Shown: positions 1 to 7,195, counted from the first letter of the stretch. The stretch: 13,490 nucleotides of DNA from CAZFLD01 sp964519835 (GCA_964519835.1 CAZFLD010000095.1:1-13490), one strand, 5' to 3'. Numbers and translations are program-made. The notes: generated by a model not told the origin, from the letters alone.

Positions 1-113
1 CACCCGGCACGGCCTTGGCCCGACCAGGCAACATGTTAGGTTTTTATTAGTGTAGCCGAAGTATCTGATTACGCAAGTAATTATTGAGTCCGCTTTCTAA
101 ACTCACCAGGTTG

Positions 114-164
114 CCCGAGTGTCGGGGAGCCGCCTGCGGTCAGGCCGATTGTGTCGGTACGGCT
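114..164 (+). other. Cluster of inverted repeats, possible structured RNA or protein-binding region
   Basis: Perfect complementary arms are visible. CCCGA (114-118) pairs with TCGGG (122-126) across a 3-base loop. AGCC (128-131) pairs with GGCT (161-164) and encloses GCCTG/CAGGC (132-136 and 141-145, 4-base loop) and CCGA/TCGG (145-148 and 154-157, 5-base loop). Base 145 is shared, so the last stem loses one pair if both fold. The layout resembles a three-way junction following a hairpin. I do not recognise a known riboswitch. In GC-rich DNA such short stems also arise by chance. If the promoter at 179-208 is the only one, this region would not be in the operon's mRNA. Confidence 0.3.
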
Positions 165-178
165 TTGTCCCTTGGCAA

Positions 179-208
179 TTGTCGTTGATCCGCCGGGGGC
201 GGTATCAT
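179..208 (+). promoter_or_regulatory. Candidate sigma-70-like promoter abutting the hydroxylase start codon
   Basis: A -35-like TTGTCG (179-184) is followed after 18 bases by a -10-like TATCAT (203-208). Transcription would begin near 214-216, which is the ATG itself, so the message would be leaderless. This agrees with the absence of any purine-rich ribosome binding site before the ATG at 216. The -35 box is a weak match, so the call rests mainly on the -10 box and the spacing. Confidence 0.4.
190..202. repeat. 13-base inverted repeat inside the promoter spacer
   Basis: CCGCC (190-194), GGG, GGCGG (198-202) is a perfect 5-base inverted repeat with a 3-base centre. It fills the last part of the spacer and ends directly against the -10-like box. 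A repressor bound here would block RNA polymerase. No other copy was noticed in the window, so no specific regulator can be named. Confidence 0.3.
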
Positions 209-215
209 CTTATTC

Positions 216-2573
216 ATGACTGATCCGGTTGCCATCGGGCGGAGCGTTCCGCGCAAGGATGGTCGGGACAAAGTTCGCGGTTTAACACGCTACACCGACG
301 ATTTTGTTGTTCCCGGCATGCTCCACACCGCCCTTTTGACCAGTCCCCACGCCCACGCGGAGATTCTCGAGATCGACGATACGGACGCCCGGGTGATGCC
401 GGGAGTAAGGGGCGTCTTTTCGGGTAAGGACTTTTCACAACGGGTTGGACTCTACCTCGGCGACAAGCCGGCCCTCGCGCATCGGAAAGTCCGCTACTTC
501 GGCGAGCCGGTTGTGGCCGTCGTGGCCGACGAGGAGCGCCTTGCCATTGCCGCGGCGCGCCGTGTTGTGGTGCGCTACAAAGAGCTGGAGCCGATTCGCT
601 CGCCGCGCCAAGCGCTAGCCGTGGACGCTCCCATTCTCCATCCCGAGATGGCCGACTACGTTCACATCCCGGCCATCATGCCAAAGCCCGGCACAAACAT
701 CGCTCACCACACACGAATCCGAAAGGGAGATGTGCAAGTAGGTTTCGCCGCAGCCGATGAGGTTGTTGAAGGCCGATTTCGGTTCCCGCCGGCCGACCAC
801 GCGGCCATCGAACCGCGCGTCGCGATCGCGTATATTCGTGCCGATGGGCAGGTGATAATTCGTACCGCGACCCAGTCACCCTACGGGGTGCGGGCCATTA
901 TGAGTCGCTGCCTCGGCCTCGACCCCGGTAGGATCACGATCCAGGTGGCTGAGATCGGCGGCGGCTTCGGCGGTAAGGCGGGCATCCAGCTCGAGCCGTT
1001 GGCCTATCTGCTTTCTAAAGCCCTCGGCGGGCGTCCTGTGCGCGTGGCGAACACACGAGAGTCCGACATGATCTCCTCGCCCGGCGCACCGGGACTCGAG
1101 GCGCGTGTAAAGATGGGAGCAAAGCGTGACGGGACCGTCACGGCCGCCGAGATCGAGTTTCTGTTCGATTCAGGCGGCTACGCCGACTACGCGGTCAACG
1201 TGAGTCGCGCCGCAGGCTACGCCTCGAGCGGTCCCTACAGAATCCCAAACCTCCACACCGACTCCTACTGCGTCTACACCAATCATCCATTCGCCACCGC
1301 CTACCGTGGTTTTGGCCATATCGAGTTGAGCTACGCCGTCGAGCGGACCGTCGAAATGCTTGCCGAAAAAATCGGCATGGATGCCGTGGACTTTCGCCTT
1401 CACAACGCCGTGTTAAAAGGCGACACAACGCCGGCGCAGGACCGCCTTGACGCAAACACCGGCGATTTGCCGGCCTGTATCAACAAGGTTTGTACCATCT
1501 TGGACTGGGACTCCGGTGCACGGTTGCAGGTAGACGCGCACCGGGTTCGCGCGAAGGGCGTCAGTTGCTACTGGAAGGCGCCGGCGATTCCTACGTTTAC
1601 CGACGCGGCCGCGATGATCAGCTTCAACGAAGACGCAAGTGTGAACCTCGTCACCGGCGCCGTCGAGATGGGCCAGGGAATCTACACCGGCCTCGCGCAG
1701 ATCGTCGCGGAGCGGTTGAAGATGGACCCGGACAAGGTGCACGTCGTCCAGGAGGTGATGACGGATCGGTCCATGCACGACTGGACAAGCGCGGCGAGCA
1801 GAACGCTTTTTATGTGCGGCCGCGCGGCTATCCAAGCCTGTGACGACGCTGTTGCACAAATCAAGCGCGTGGCGTGCGCGCCACTGCGTTGTCCCGAAGA
1901 GGACCTCGCGGTGGCGGACGGCCGGGTCTACCTTCGGGACGATCCCGAGCACGGCCTCGATTTAACGGAGGTCGTCCTCGGTTACGTGTATGAGAACGGG
2001 AACGCCGTCGGCGGCCCGGTTGTCGGTCGTGGGAAGTACATCGCACGTCATCTCACAAACCTCGATCCGGAGACGGGGAAGGGCCGTCCGGGACTCGAGT
2101 GGACGCTGGGGGCCGAGGGTGTGGAGGTGGAAGTGGACCTCCGCGACGGCACGTTTTGTGTCCTACGGGCCGTTTGCGCCATGGACGTGGGCAAAGTGAT
2201 AAATCCTCCTCTCGCGCGGGGACAAATCGTCGGCGCGATGTCCATGGGAATCGGCTACACCACTCGCGAGGCGTTTTTGTTCGACGGGCGGGAGCGCGTG
2301 GTTAACGGCAAACTCCGCGACTACAAGCTCCTGCGCTACGGAGAACACCCCGAGTATGTTGTCGAGTTTATCGAGACGCCCCAAGGGGACGGTCCCTTTG
2401 GGGCGCGTGGGCTCGGCGAGCAGGGTATCATCGGCATGCCGGGCGCCTTGGCTGCGGCCTTTTCACGGGCGATCGGCGTGTATCTCAACGAGCTCCCGAT
2501 CACGCCGGAGTACCTCTGGCGGTCGATAACGGCGGCCGGGCCGAGGCACGACGCGCATGCGGGGCATTGGTGA
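216..2573 (+). CDS. xdhA: Xanthine dehydrogenase-type molybdenum hydroxylase, molybdopterin-binding subunit
   Basis: Large catalytic subunit (785 residues) of a three-subunit molybdenum hydroxylase of the xanthine dehydrogenase/CO dehydrogenase family. The family hydroxylates purines or other N-heterocycles and aldehydes with water at a Mo-molybdopterin centre and passes electrons to the 2Fe-2S and FAD partners. Seen: the family opening GRSVPRKDGRDKVRG near residues 8-22, the molybdopterin-contacting GGGFGGK at 248-254, AYRGFG at 362-367 (Arg364 is in the place of the substrate-contacting arginine), EMGQG at 484-488, and GARGLGE with Glu735 in the position of the catalytic glutamate. Nothing essential is missing and the length is normal for a stand-alone subunit. 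The ATG at 216 fits the family N-terminus, although no ribosome binding site precedes it. The stop lies six bases before the next start. The substrate cannot be read from sequence; purine is likely but nicotinate-like substrates are possible. Confidence 0.93.
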   Translation: MTDPVAIGRSVPRKDGRDKVRGLTRYTDDFVVPGMLHTALLTSPHAHAEILEIDDTDARVMPGVRGVFSGKDFSQRVGLYLGDKPALAHRKVRYFGEPVVAVVADEERLAIAAARRVVVRYKELEPIRSPRQALAVDAPILHPEMADYVHIPAIMPKPGTNIAHHTRIRKGDVQVGFAAADEVVEGRFRFPPADHAAIEPRVAIAYIRADGQVIIRTATQSPYGVRAIMSRCLGLDPGRITIQVAEIGGGFGGKAGIQLEPLAYLLSKALGGRPVRVANTRESDMISSPGAPGLEARVKMGAKRDGTVTAAEIEFLFDSGGYADYAVNVSRAAGYASSGPYRIPNLHTDSYCVYTNHPFATAYRGFGHIELSYAVERTVEMLAEKIGMDAVDFRLHNAVLKGDTTPAQDRLDANTGDLPACINKVCTILDWDSGARLQVDAHRVRAKGVSCYWKAPAIPTFTDAAAMISFNEDASVNLVTGAVEMGQGIYTGLAQIVAERLKMDPDKVHVVQEVMTDRSMHDWTSAASRTLFMCGRAAIQACDDAVAQIKRVACAPLRCPEEDLAVADGRVYLRDDPEHGLDLTEVVLGYVYENGNAVGGPVVGRGKYIARHLTNLDPETGKGRPGLEWTLGAEGVEVEVDLRDGTFCVLRAVCAMDVGKVINPPLARGQIVGAMSMGIGYTTREAFLFDGRERVVNGKLRDYKLLRYGEHPEYVVEFIETPQGDGPFGARGLGEQGIIGMPGALAAAFSRAIGVYLNELPITPEYLWRSITAAGPRHDAHAGHW

Positions 2574-2579
2574 CCATCC

Positions 2580-3452
2580 ATGATCCCTAACGACATCGAG
2601 TTCCTGCAGGCCGAGACCCTCGACGACGCCGTTACGGCCTGGCGGGAAGCGCATAACGCCGGCCGACGTGTCCGCTACTTCGGCGGCGGGACTGAGCTCA
2701 TCACGGGCGCCCGCGAGCGCTCCGGCGAGTTTGATGTGCTTATCGACCTCAAACGCATCCCGGAGACGACGGCGTGGGCGCCGGAGCAAGGCGCGTTCGG
2801 CGCGGCCACGCGTCTAAGCGCGCTTGCCGATCAGAAGGATGTTCCGCTCCTCGCGGCCGCCGCCCGTGGAGTGGCCGACAGAACCGTCAGGACCTCGGTT
2901 ACGCTCGGCGGAAATCTCTGCAGCATGCTGCCGTACCGAGAGACGGCGTTGCCCCTGCTTCTGTTTGATGCGGAACTCGACTTGTACGGCACAAACGGGC
3001 CGCGGAGGGTGCCGGCGACAGCAACGTTTTCCAAGCGGCTCCACCTCGAGAAGGGCGAGTTGGTGGTGTCGGTGAGGCTGCGTGCGTCCGCCAACCGGCA
3101 GGCCACGGGTACCGCCGGCGCTCCCTGGTTCTACGGCCGCCGTACCCGCGACTCCCGAGTCGATTATCCGGTGGTCACCCTCTGCGCGGTGCGTGCATCG
3201 GGCGAGATTCGTGTGGCCGTCGGCGGCGCCTACGGCTATCCGGTGCGTTCGCCGGAGGCGGAGGCCGCGCTCAACGGGACGGCCGGTGAGCCGACGCGCC
3301 GCGCAGCCGCCTACCTTGACGCTCTCGTGGCGGCGGCCGGCACAACGATGGGCAACGACATGCGTGCTTCCGGCGAGTATCGACGCCACCTCTTGTCGCT
3401 CCTACTGACCCGAGCAGTTTCGCAACTCGAAACCGATGGAGGTGAATCATAA
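2580..3452 (+). CDS. xdhB: Xanthine dehydrogenase-type molybdenum hydroxylase, FAD-binding subunit
   Basis: Medium, FAD-carrying subunit (290 residues) of the same enzyme; it moves electrons from the 2Fe-2S subunit to NAD+ or another acceptor. Seen: the N-terminal FAD-binding fold with FGGGTEL at 34-40, the second flavin motif TLGGNLC at 108-114 preceded by a VRTSV segment typical of the family, and a C-terminal CO-dehydrogenase-flavoprotein-like domain from about residue 185. There is no 4Fe-4S insertion of the kind found in 4-hydroxybenzoyl-CoA reductase. The length is usual for the family. A GGTGA stretch at 2569-2573, overlapping the upstream stop codon, can serve as ribosome binding site for the ATG at 2580. 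The stop codon TAA at 3450-3452 overlaps the apparent start of the small subunit, so the three genes form one operon. Confidence 0.92.
   Translation: MIPNDIEFLQAETLDDAVTAWREAHNAGRRVRYFGGGTELITGARERSGEFDVLIDLKRIPETTAWAPEQGAFGAATRLSALADQKDVPLLAAAARGVADRTVRTSVTLGGNLCSMLPYRETALPLLLFDAELDLYGTNGPRRVPATATFSKRLHLEKGELVVSVRLRASANRQATGTAGAPWFYGRRTRDSRVDYPVVTLCAVRASGEIRVAVGGAYGYPVRSPEAEAALNGTAGEPTRRAAAYLDALVAAAGTTMGNDMRASGEYRRHLLSLLLTRAVSQLETDGGES
3438..3444 (+). promoter_or_regulatory. Strong ribosome binding site before a non-standard ATA start
   Basis: GGAGGTG (3438-3444) is a near-perfect Shine-Dalgarno sequence inside the end of the FAD-subunit gene. It lies about five bases before ATA (3449-3451), where the small subunit should start. 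It would position a ribosome exactly there and too far upstream to serve the GTG at 3512, so it decides the start call. Confidence 0.7.
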
Positions 3453-3922
3453 AAGCGTACAAGACCGACACACGTGTTACCATTAGGGTAAACGGCGAGG
3501 ATCGATCCGTCGTGGTGCGACCCGGTGAGACCCTCCTCCACCTTCTTCGCCGGGGCCTCGGGCTTACCGGAACAAAACTGGGCTGTGAAAACGGGGACTG
3601 TGGTGCTTGCACCGTTCAGGTCGACGGCGTGCCTACCAAGTCCTGCTACACGCTGGTCCTCGACGTGATCGATTCCGAGATCACGACCATTGAAGGACTT
3701 GTGGATACGCCGACCCAACGGGCCTTTGTAGCCGAATACGGCTTCCAGTGTGGATTCTGCACGCCCGGTTTTGTGCTCAACGTGGACGCACTTACTAAGC
3801 TCCATCCAAAGCCCACAGGCGAACAGATCCGCGAGTGGCTCGAGTCAAACCTCTGTCGCTGTACCGGATACGAGACAATCGAAAAGGCCGTCTACTCCGC
3901 CCTCGAAGAGGTATTGGAGTAG
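3449..3922 (+). CDS. xdhC: Xanthine dehydrogenase-type molybdenum hydroxylase, 2Fe-2S subunit (apparent ATA start)
   Basis: Small iron-sulfur subunit (157 residues from 3449) that relays electrons from molybdenum to FAD. Seen: a plant-ferredoxin-type cluster site with Cys46, Cys51, Cys54 and Cys66, and the family's second 2Fe-2S domain with Cys101, Cys104, Cys136 and Cys138 (QCGFCTPG, then LCRCTGY). All eight ligands are present. The first ATG/GTG/TTG in frame is GTG 3512, but starting there would remove TRVTIRVNGE, the first strand of the ferredoxin domain. The frame is closed by TGA at 3443-3445, so the start must lie after it. ATA at 3449 has an ideal ribosome binding site and overlaps the upstream stop as ATAA. 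One G-to-A change from ATGA would explain this, either as a real mutation or a sequence error. The gene's 3' end overlaps the convergent hydrolase gene by 31 bases. Confidence 0.88.
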   Translation: MKAYKTDTRVTIRVNGEDRSVVVRPGETLLHLLRRGLGLTGTKLGCENGDCGACTVQVDGVPTKSCYTLVLDVIDSEITTIEGLVDTPTQRAFVAEYGFQCGFCTPGFVLNVDALTKLHPKPTGEQIREWLESNLCRCTGYETIEKAVYSALEEVLE

Positions 3923-5904
3923 ACATCGGAAAACACAAGCATGCCGTGACCGTCGGCGAGGTCAACGGTGACCTTTGTGTACCCGTCGGCGTAGTCCCAC
4001 GCGAGGTCGATACCGTGCGGCTCGAGGCGAACCGTGGCGGGTTTGGTAGGCATGGCAATGCCGATTTCCACGCCGAGCAGCGGAACCGGGTCCTCCACGA
4101 CGTCGAGGCCCTCCGCCCGACGTTCCGGAATGTAAGAGAGTAGGTGCGCTACTCGCGTGGACTCCGTATCAACCACGACCACTTCCATGTGAGCCGGGCC
4201 GTTATCGCGCACAAGCCTCCCCGGCAATAGCAGGTCGATTACGTTACCCAAAAGCGTTTTGTAGTTCGGCGCCGCGTGCTTACCAAAGGCCTCAAAGATC
4301 GGGCAGCCGAAGGTGACCACACGGCCGGAGCGAACCACCGCCGCCTTTCCCGAAAGCCTGTCGAAGGGTGTGTAGTCGTGGCCCGAAAAGTGATCGTAGG
4401 CTCGGTGGAAGTAGGGAAGCCCCATGTCGACGAGTACCTCGGCGTCCGGCGAGTCCGGTGCCGCGGCGAACTGAAGTGAAGGTTCGTACATCACGTAGGG
4501 GTAGTCGCCGAGACCGCCGGCAACAGGCCGTCGTGCCACGAGGAATCCGTGGTCAGGCACTTCTTCCGCGTTGCCGGCGAGTCCTTGCGCCGTGAGCCGC
4601 GGACAAAGCTCTCCGTCGAAGCCTGCGTGGCCCGAAAGGATCACGGCGCCGCCTTTATCGACAAACTGCTCGAGACGCTGCGCCAAGGCGTCGTCGATTC
4701 CGGTGAACTCCGGTATGACCACAAGCTTGTACCCCGACAGGTCCGCATCGGGCGCACGGAGGTCGAACTGCACCCGAAGTTGCTGGAGCGCACGAACCGC
4801 TCCGACGCCCGACGGTCCGGGCTTGTCACCAACGGTAGGATCTACGACTACCGCGGCTTCGCCGGCGTGCGCGCCGCCCGCCACAAAGGGCTCACACCGC
4901 TTGATGTACTCATACACCGACCCGATCAAGTCGTAAGCGTGCTTGCTCGGCACGCCGCGCGGGTGGAGCAGGTCACCGATGCCGCCGGTCATGCCCTGGG
5001 CCAGGATCTGGCAGCACTCGTATTTCAGCGCCGCCCTAGGCTTGAGACAGGAGTTGTCTCCCCAGCTCTTGAAAAACCGCCCGGTGTGGCTCAAGGTCGG
5101 CATGCCAAGCGGCCGGACAAAGCGGGCGACATAGGGAAAGTAGCTGTACCCCCAGCCACCGGTAGGCAGTGACTCCACCTCCACGTGTCCGATAAACTTC
5201 TTTTCCACGTGTAGATTCATCTTGGGCCGGCTGTTGAACCAGACTCCGATCCCGGACTGCGACGAGGGTGACGCCGCCAGCATGGAGCTGTAGCGCTGCA
5301 TGTACGCGTGGGCGACGTTGCGTGCATAGACCAGGCGATCGGCGGGTTCCCGCGGATCCAGGCCTTGGGCCTTCATACCGGAAATCGCCCACGGTGACAC
5401 GGAGACTTGGTCCCAGCACATGTCCAAGAAAAGCCCGTCCACGGGGCTGTAGCGATCCAAAACCTCGGCTATTTGGTCGGCGAGGTGGTCCTGATAGGGA
5501 CTCGACATGTCGAGGATCATCCAACTTGCTTGCAGTGGATTGTTGTGGGGGCGTTTGACCCGCCGGCCCTCGGGATCGATAGCGATCCACTCAGGATGCG
5601 TACGAGCGCAGAACTCGTTGACTTGGACCGACAGGTAGATTGGTGCCCGAATTCCGACATCGTGGAGCGCCTCGATTTGGTCCCCGAGGAGGTCGAGACC
5701 CGAGGGCAGGGACGGATGGCGTTCCGGCCGGTCGGTGAGCCAGTAGGCATGCCCATGGTGGCAGGTAGCAAACACGGTGACGGAATCGACATGCGCGTCC
5801 TTGAAGGTCCGCGCAAACGACTTGGCGTCGAAGTCCTTGGCAACATCGGGGATATCGGGCCCGGTATGAAAATCGAGATGAACCGTACGTTTTGGGAATG
5901 TCAT
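3892..5904 (-). CDS. GHL6-type putative glycoside hydrolase with beta-galactosidase-trimerisation-like domain
   Basis: Probable cytoplasmic glycoside hydrolase (670 residues, no signal peptide) resembling the 'hypothetical glycosyl hydrolase 6' group, a TIM-barrel family related in layout to GH29 and GH42 enzymes. Seen: HLDFHTGPDIP at 9-19 on the first barrel strand, TVFATCHHGHAYW at 43-55, PIYLSVQVNE at 88-97, HPEW at 103-106, and DGLFLDMCW at 156-164 with Asp161 as a candidate catalytic nucleophile. A Rossmann-like region follows at roughly 360-450 (SGYKLVVIPEF, then GGAVILSGHAG), like the GH42 trimerisation domain, then a small beta-rich C-terminus. The ATG at 5904 is chosen because the family N-terminus begins there and GAGGA lies ten bases upstream. 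An in-frame TTG at 5949 would add 15 residues of no recognisable character and run through the putative operator. The gene is divergent from a XylR-like regulator. Substrate unknown. Confidence 0.82.
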   Translation of the reverse strand: MTFPKRTVHLDFHTGPDIPDVAKDFDAKSFARTFKDAHVDSVTVFATCHHGHAYWLTDRPERHPSLPSGLDLLGDQIEALHDVGIRAPIYLSVQVNEFCARTHPEWIAIDPEGRRVKRPHNNPLQASWMILDMSSPYQDHLADQIAEVLDRYSPVDGLFLDMCWDQVSVSPWAISGMKAQGLDPREPADRLVYARNVAHAYMQRYSSMLAASPSSQSGIGVWFNSRPKMNLHVEKKFIGHVEVESLPTGGWGYSYFPYVARFVRPLGMPTLSHTGRFFKSWGDNSCLKPRAALKYECCQILAQGMTGGIGDLLHPRGVPSKHAYDLIGSVYEYIKRCEPFVAGGAHAGEAAVVVDPTVGDKPGPSGVGAVRALQQLRVQFDLRAPDADLSGYKLVVIPEFTGIDDALAQRLEQFVDKGGAVILSGHAGFDGELCPRLTAQGLAGNAEEVPDHGFLVARRPVAGGLGDYPYVMYEPSLQFAAAPDSPDAEVLVDMGLPYFHRAYDHFSGHDYTPFDRLSGKAAVVRSGRVVTFGCPIFEAFGKHAAPNYKTLLGNVIDLLLPGRLVRDNGPAHMEVVVVDTESTRVAHLLSYIPERRAEGLDVVEDPVPLLGVEIGIAMPTKPATVRLEPHGIDLAWDYADGYTKVTVDLADGHGMLVFSDVYSNTSSRAE

Positions 5905-5937
5905 GATGGTCCGATCCTCGCCCGTTAGTGCACTCAC

Positions 5938-5951
5938 GTCAATGCGCAATT
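5938..5951 (-). promoter_or_regulatory. Candidate operator of the hydrolase gene (copy 1 of shared motif)
   Basis: Read on the - strand this is AATTGCGCATTGAC. It matches AATTGCGAATTGAC at 7221-7234 in 13 of 14 positions. The motif lies 33 bases before the hydrolase ATG, and the other copy lies 31 bases before the dehydrogenase ATG in the same orientation. The regulator gene starts some 20-40 bases on the other side. The likely binder is the adjacent XylR-like protein; that is inference. Confidence 0.55.
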
Positions 5952-5975
5952 AGCGAAAAAGAAGTACCAATATGC

Positions 5976-5981
5976 GATACT
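5976..5981 (+). promoter_or_regulatory. Candidate -10 element of the regulator gene
   Basis: GATACT lies eight bases before the ATG at 5990, an arrangement like TATCAT seven bases before the ATG at 216. Transcription would start at or next to the ATG and give a leaderless message. No good -35 box is seen 16-18 bases upstream, so support is modest. If translation instead starts at the ATG at 5972, this element lies inside the gene and the call fails. Confidence 0.25.
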
Positions 5982-5989
5982 CTTGTGTT

Positions 5990-7144
5990 ATGAAACCACG
6001 CCGGGTCGCGCTGGTGGTAGGGCTCTCGGATCACTTCGACCACGGGATTGCCCGGGGAGTCATCCGATTTGCCAAAGAGCACGGTCGTTGGGAGCTCTAC
6101 GGCCAGGGCTGGATGTTCTCCCATATCGACGATCTTGCCGAGTGGCAGGGCGACGGTGTTATTGCACGCGTAGCCCGACCCGCGGACGCCGCCGTTCTCG
6201 CCCGGCTTCACTGTCCGGTTGTTGATGTGGCGGCGGCCCTGACCGACTACGGCTTTGTGTCCGTCTGCAACGACGACCATGCCACCGGCCGGGTTGCAGC
6301 TACACACCTGGAGGCCTACCTGCACCGGTCCGCGGCGCCGGCGTTTTTTGGTGTAAGCGGTGTGGCATGGTCCGATAGGCGGCTTGATGGATTCCGGGAG
6401 ACTACGGGCGCCGCTTCGTTTGCCTGCTTCGATCGGTCCCTCGACTGGTGGGAAGGCTTCCCGTCGCCGGGACGTCTCTCGCGGTTTGTTAAACGGCTCC
6501 CAAAACCGGCCGTTGCGTTTTGTGCAAACGACTCCGTGGCGCTCAGGGTGCTGCAGATGTGCCGGAGACTATCCATCGCCGTGCCGGACGAGATCGCCGT
6601 CCTTGGTGTGGACAACGACGATCTGGCCTGCGAGCTCGCCGATCCGTCTCTCTCGTCGGTATCCATAGACCTCGAGACCATTGGCTACGAGGCGGCACGG
6701 ATACTCGAGGAGATGCTGGACGGCTCCCGCGCGGGCACGCGAGCAAAGCCGGTCCTCGTTCCGCCCGGTCCGCTCTACGAGCGCGCGAGCACTCGTTTCT
6801 CCGTGACACGCGATAGTGTCGTGAAACTGGCACTCGAGACGATCCGACGGATGGGGCCACGCGGCGCCTCCGTTGCCGATGTTGCCCGCGCCCTCCCGGT
6901 AAGTCGGCGAAATCTAGAAATCCGATTCAAGCGGGAGACCGGTCGTACGCTCCACGCCGAGCTTACCGACTCACGCCTCGATCGGGCCGCCGAGCTACTT
7001 CGAACCGGCAACACCAAGGTCTCGGCAGTGTCCGCCGAGGCCGGCTTCCGATCGGTACAACGCTTTTTTGAGCTGTTCAAGCGGCACTACCGGACCACGC
7101 CGTCGGCCTACCGTTCCCAGCATCGGGACGGGCACCGCACATAA
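5990..7144 (+). CDS. XylR-like transcriptional regulator (LacI-type sensor fused to AraC DNA-binding domain)
   Basis: Sugar-responsive transcription factor of the XylR type (384 residues; E. coli XylR is about 390). Seen: a periplasmic-binding-protein-like sensor over residues 1 to about 260, without the N-terminal helix-turn-helix of true LacI proteins, including AVAFCANDSVALRVLQ and the typical IAVLGVDNDD strand. The last ~100 residues form an AraC/XylS domain with two helix-turn-helix units (SVADVARALPVSRRNLEIRF and VSAVSAEAGFRSVQRFFELF), ending in the usual YRTTPSAYR. It lies between the hydrolase and dehydrogenase genes, and both carry the same upstream motif, so it probably controls them. 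ATG 5990 (MKPRRVALVVG) fits the family start. ATG 5972, with AAGAAG seven bases upstream, would add MRYSCV and cannot be excluded. The ligand is probably a sugar or glycoside and is not predictable. Confidence 0.88.
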   Translation: MKPRRVALVVGLSDHFDHGIARGVIRFAKEHGRWELYGQGWMFSHIDDLAEWQGDGVIARVARPADAAVLARLHCPVVDVAAALTDYGFVSVCNDDHATGRVAATHLEAYLHRSAAPAFFGVSGVAWSDRRLDGFRETTGAASFACFDRSLDWWEGFPSPGRLSRFVKRLPKPAVAFCANDSVALRVLQMCRRLSIAVPDEIAVLGVDNDDLACELADPSLSSVSIDLETIGYEAARILEEMLDGSRAGTRAKPVLVPPGPLYERASTRFSVTRDSVVKLALETIRRMGPRGASVADVARALPVSRRNLEIRFKRETGRTLHAELTDSRLDRAAELLRTGNTKVSAVSAEAGFRSVQRFFELFKRHYRTTPSAYRSQHRDGHRT

Positions 7145-7156
7145 CGGGACGGGCAC
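7124..7156 (+). repeat. 12-base direct repeat with 21-base period across the regulator's stop codon
   Basis: CGGGACGGGCAC occurs at 7124-7135 and again at 7145-7156, identical in all 12 positions, separated by nine bases that contain the stop codon. The period of 21 bases equals two helical turns, the spacing typical of paired AraC-family half-sites. It may equally be a leftover of a short tandem duplication. Confidence 0.6.
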
Positions 7157-7195
7157 GCGGCGCGGCACCCTGAACCCGGCCCGACCTAGCGCCTG

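Larger units (their letters stand above)
1..215. other. Non-coding region upstream of the molybdenum hydroxylase operon
   Basis: No coding sequence is supported here. The first 30 bases are GC-rich. Bases about 31-105 are clearly AT-richer, and bases 114-202 hold a series of short perfect inverted repeats, listed separately. The run of T around 41-46 could belong to the terminator of a gene left of the window, but I see no convincing stem directly before it. The region probably carries the operon's promoter and control sites. Confidence 0.6.

Noticed and set aside
1..50. Possible terminator of a gene left of the window (GGCC-TT-GGCC near 13-22 and T-rich 41-48)
   Set aside because: The stem is only four pairs and lies about 20 bases from the T-rich stretch.
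174..190. A sequence before the hydroxylase operon that partly resembles the shared operator (AATTG, then CG, then TTGA)
   Set aside because: It needs one insertion and one gap to align with the motif, so it cannot be separated from chance.
1413..1952. Long - strand open frame inside the molybdopterin subunit gene
   Set aside because: Shadow of a clearly real gene in GC-rich DNA; no recognisable domain and no ribosome binding site.
2814..3389. Long - strand open frame opposite the FAD subunit gene
   Set aside because: Same reason: its sequence has no domain features and the + strand gene is well supported.
3835..4143. A + strand frame with a stretch resembling the start of an IS110-type transposase (VDIGKHKHAVTV)
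   Set aside because: It is the antisense shadow of the hydrolase C-terminus and of the 2Fe-2S gene end. The hydrolase C-terminus is family-like, and no DEDD catalytic continuation, ends or target repeats are seen.
4549..5172. A 207-residue + strand frame opposite the hydrolase gene
   Set aside because: Antisense shadow; the - strand frame carries all the conserved glycoside hydrolase segments.
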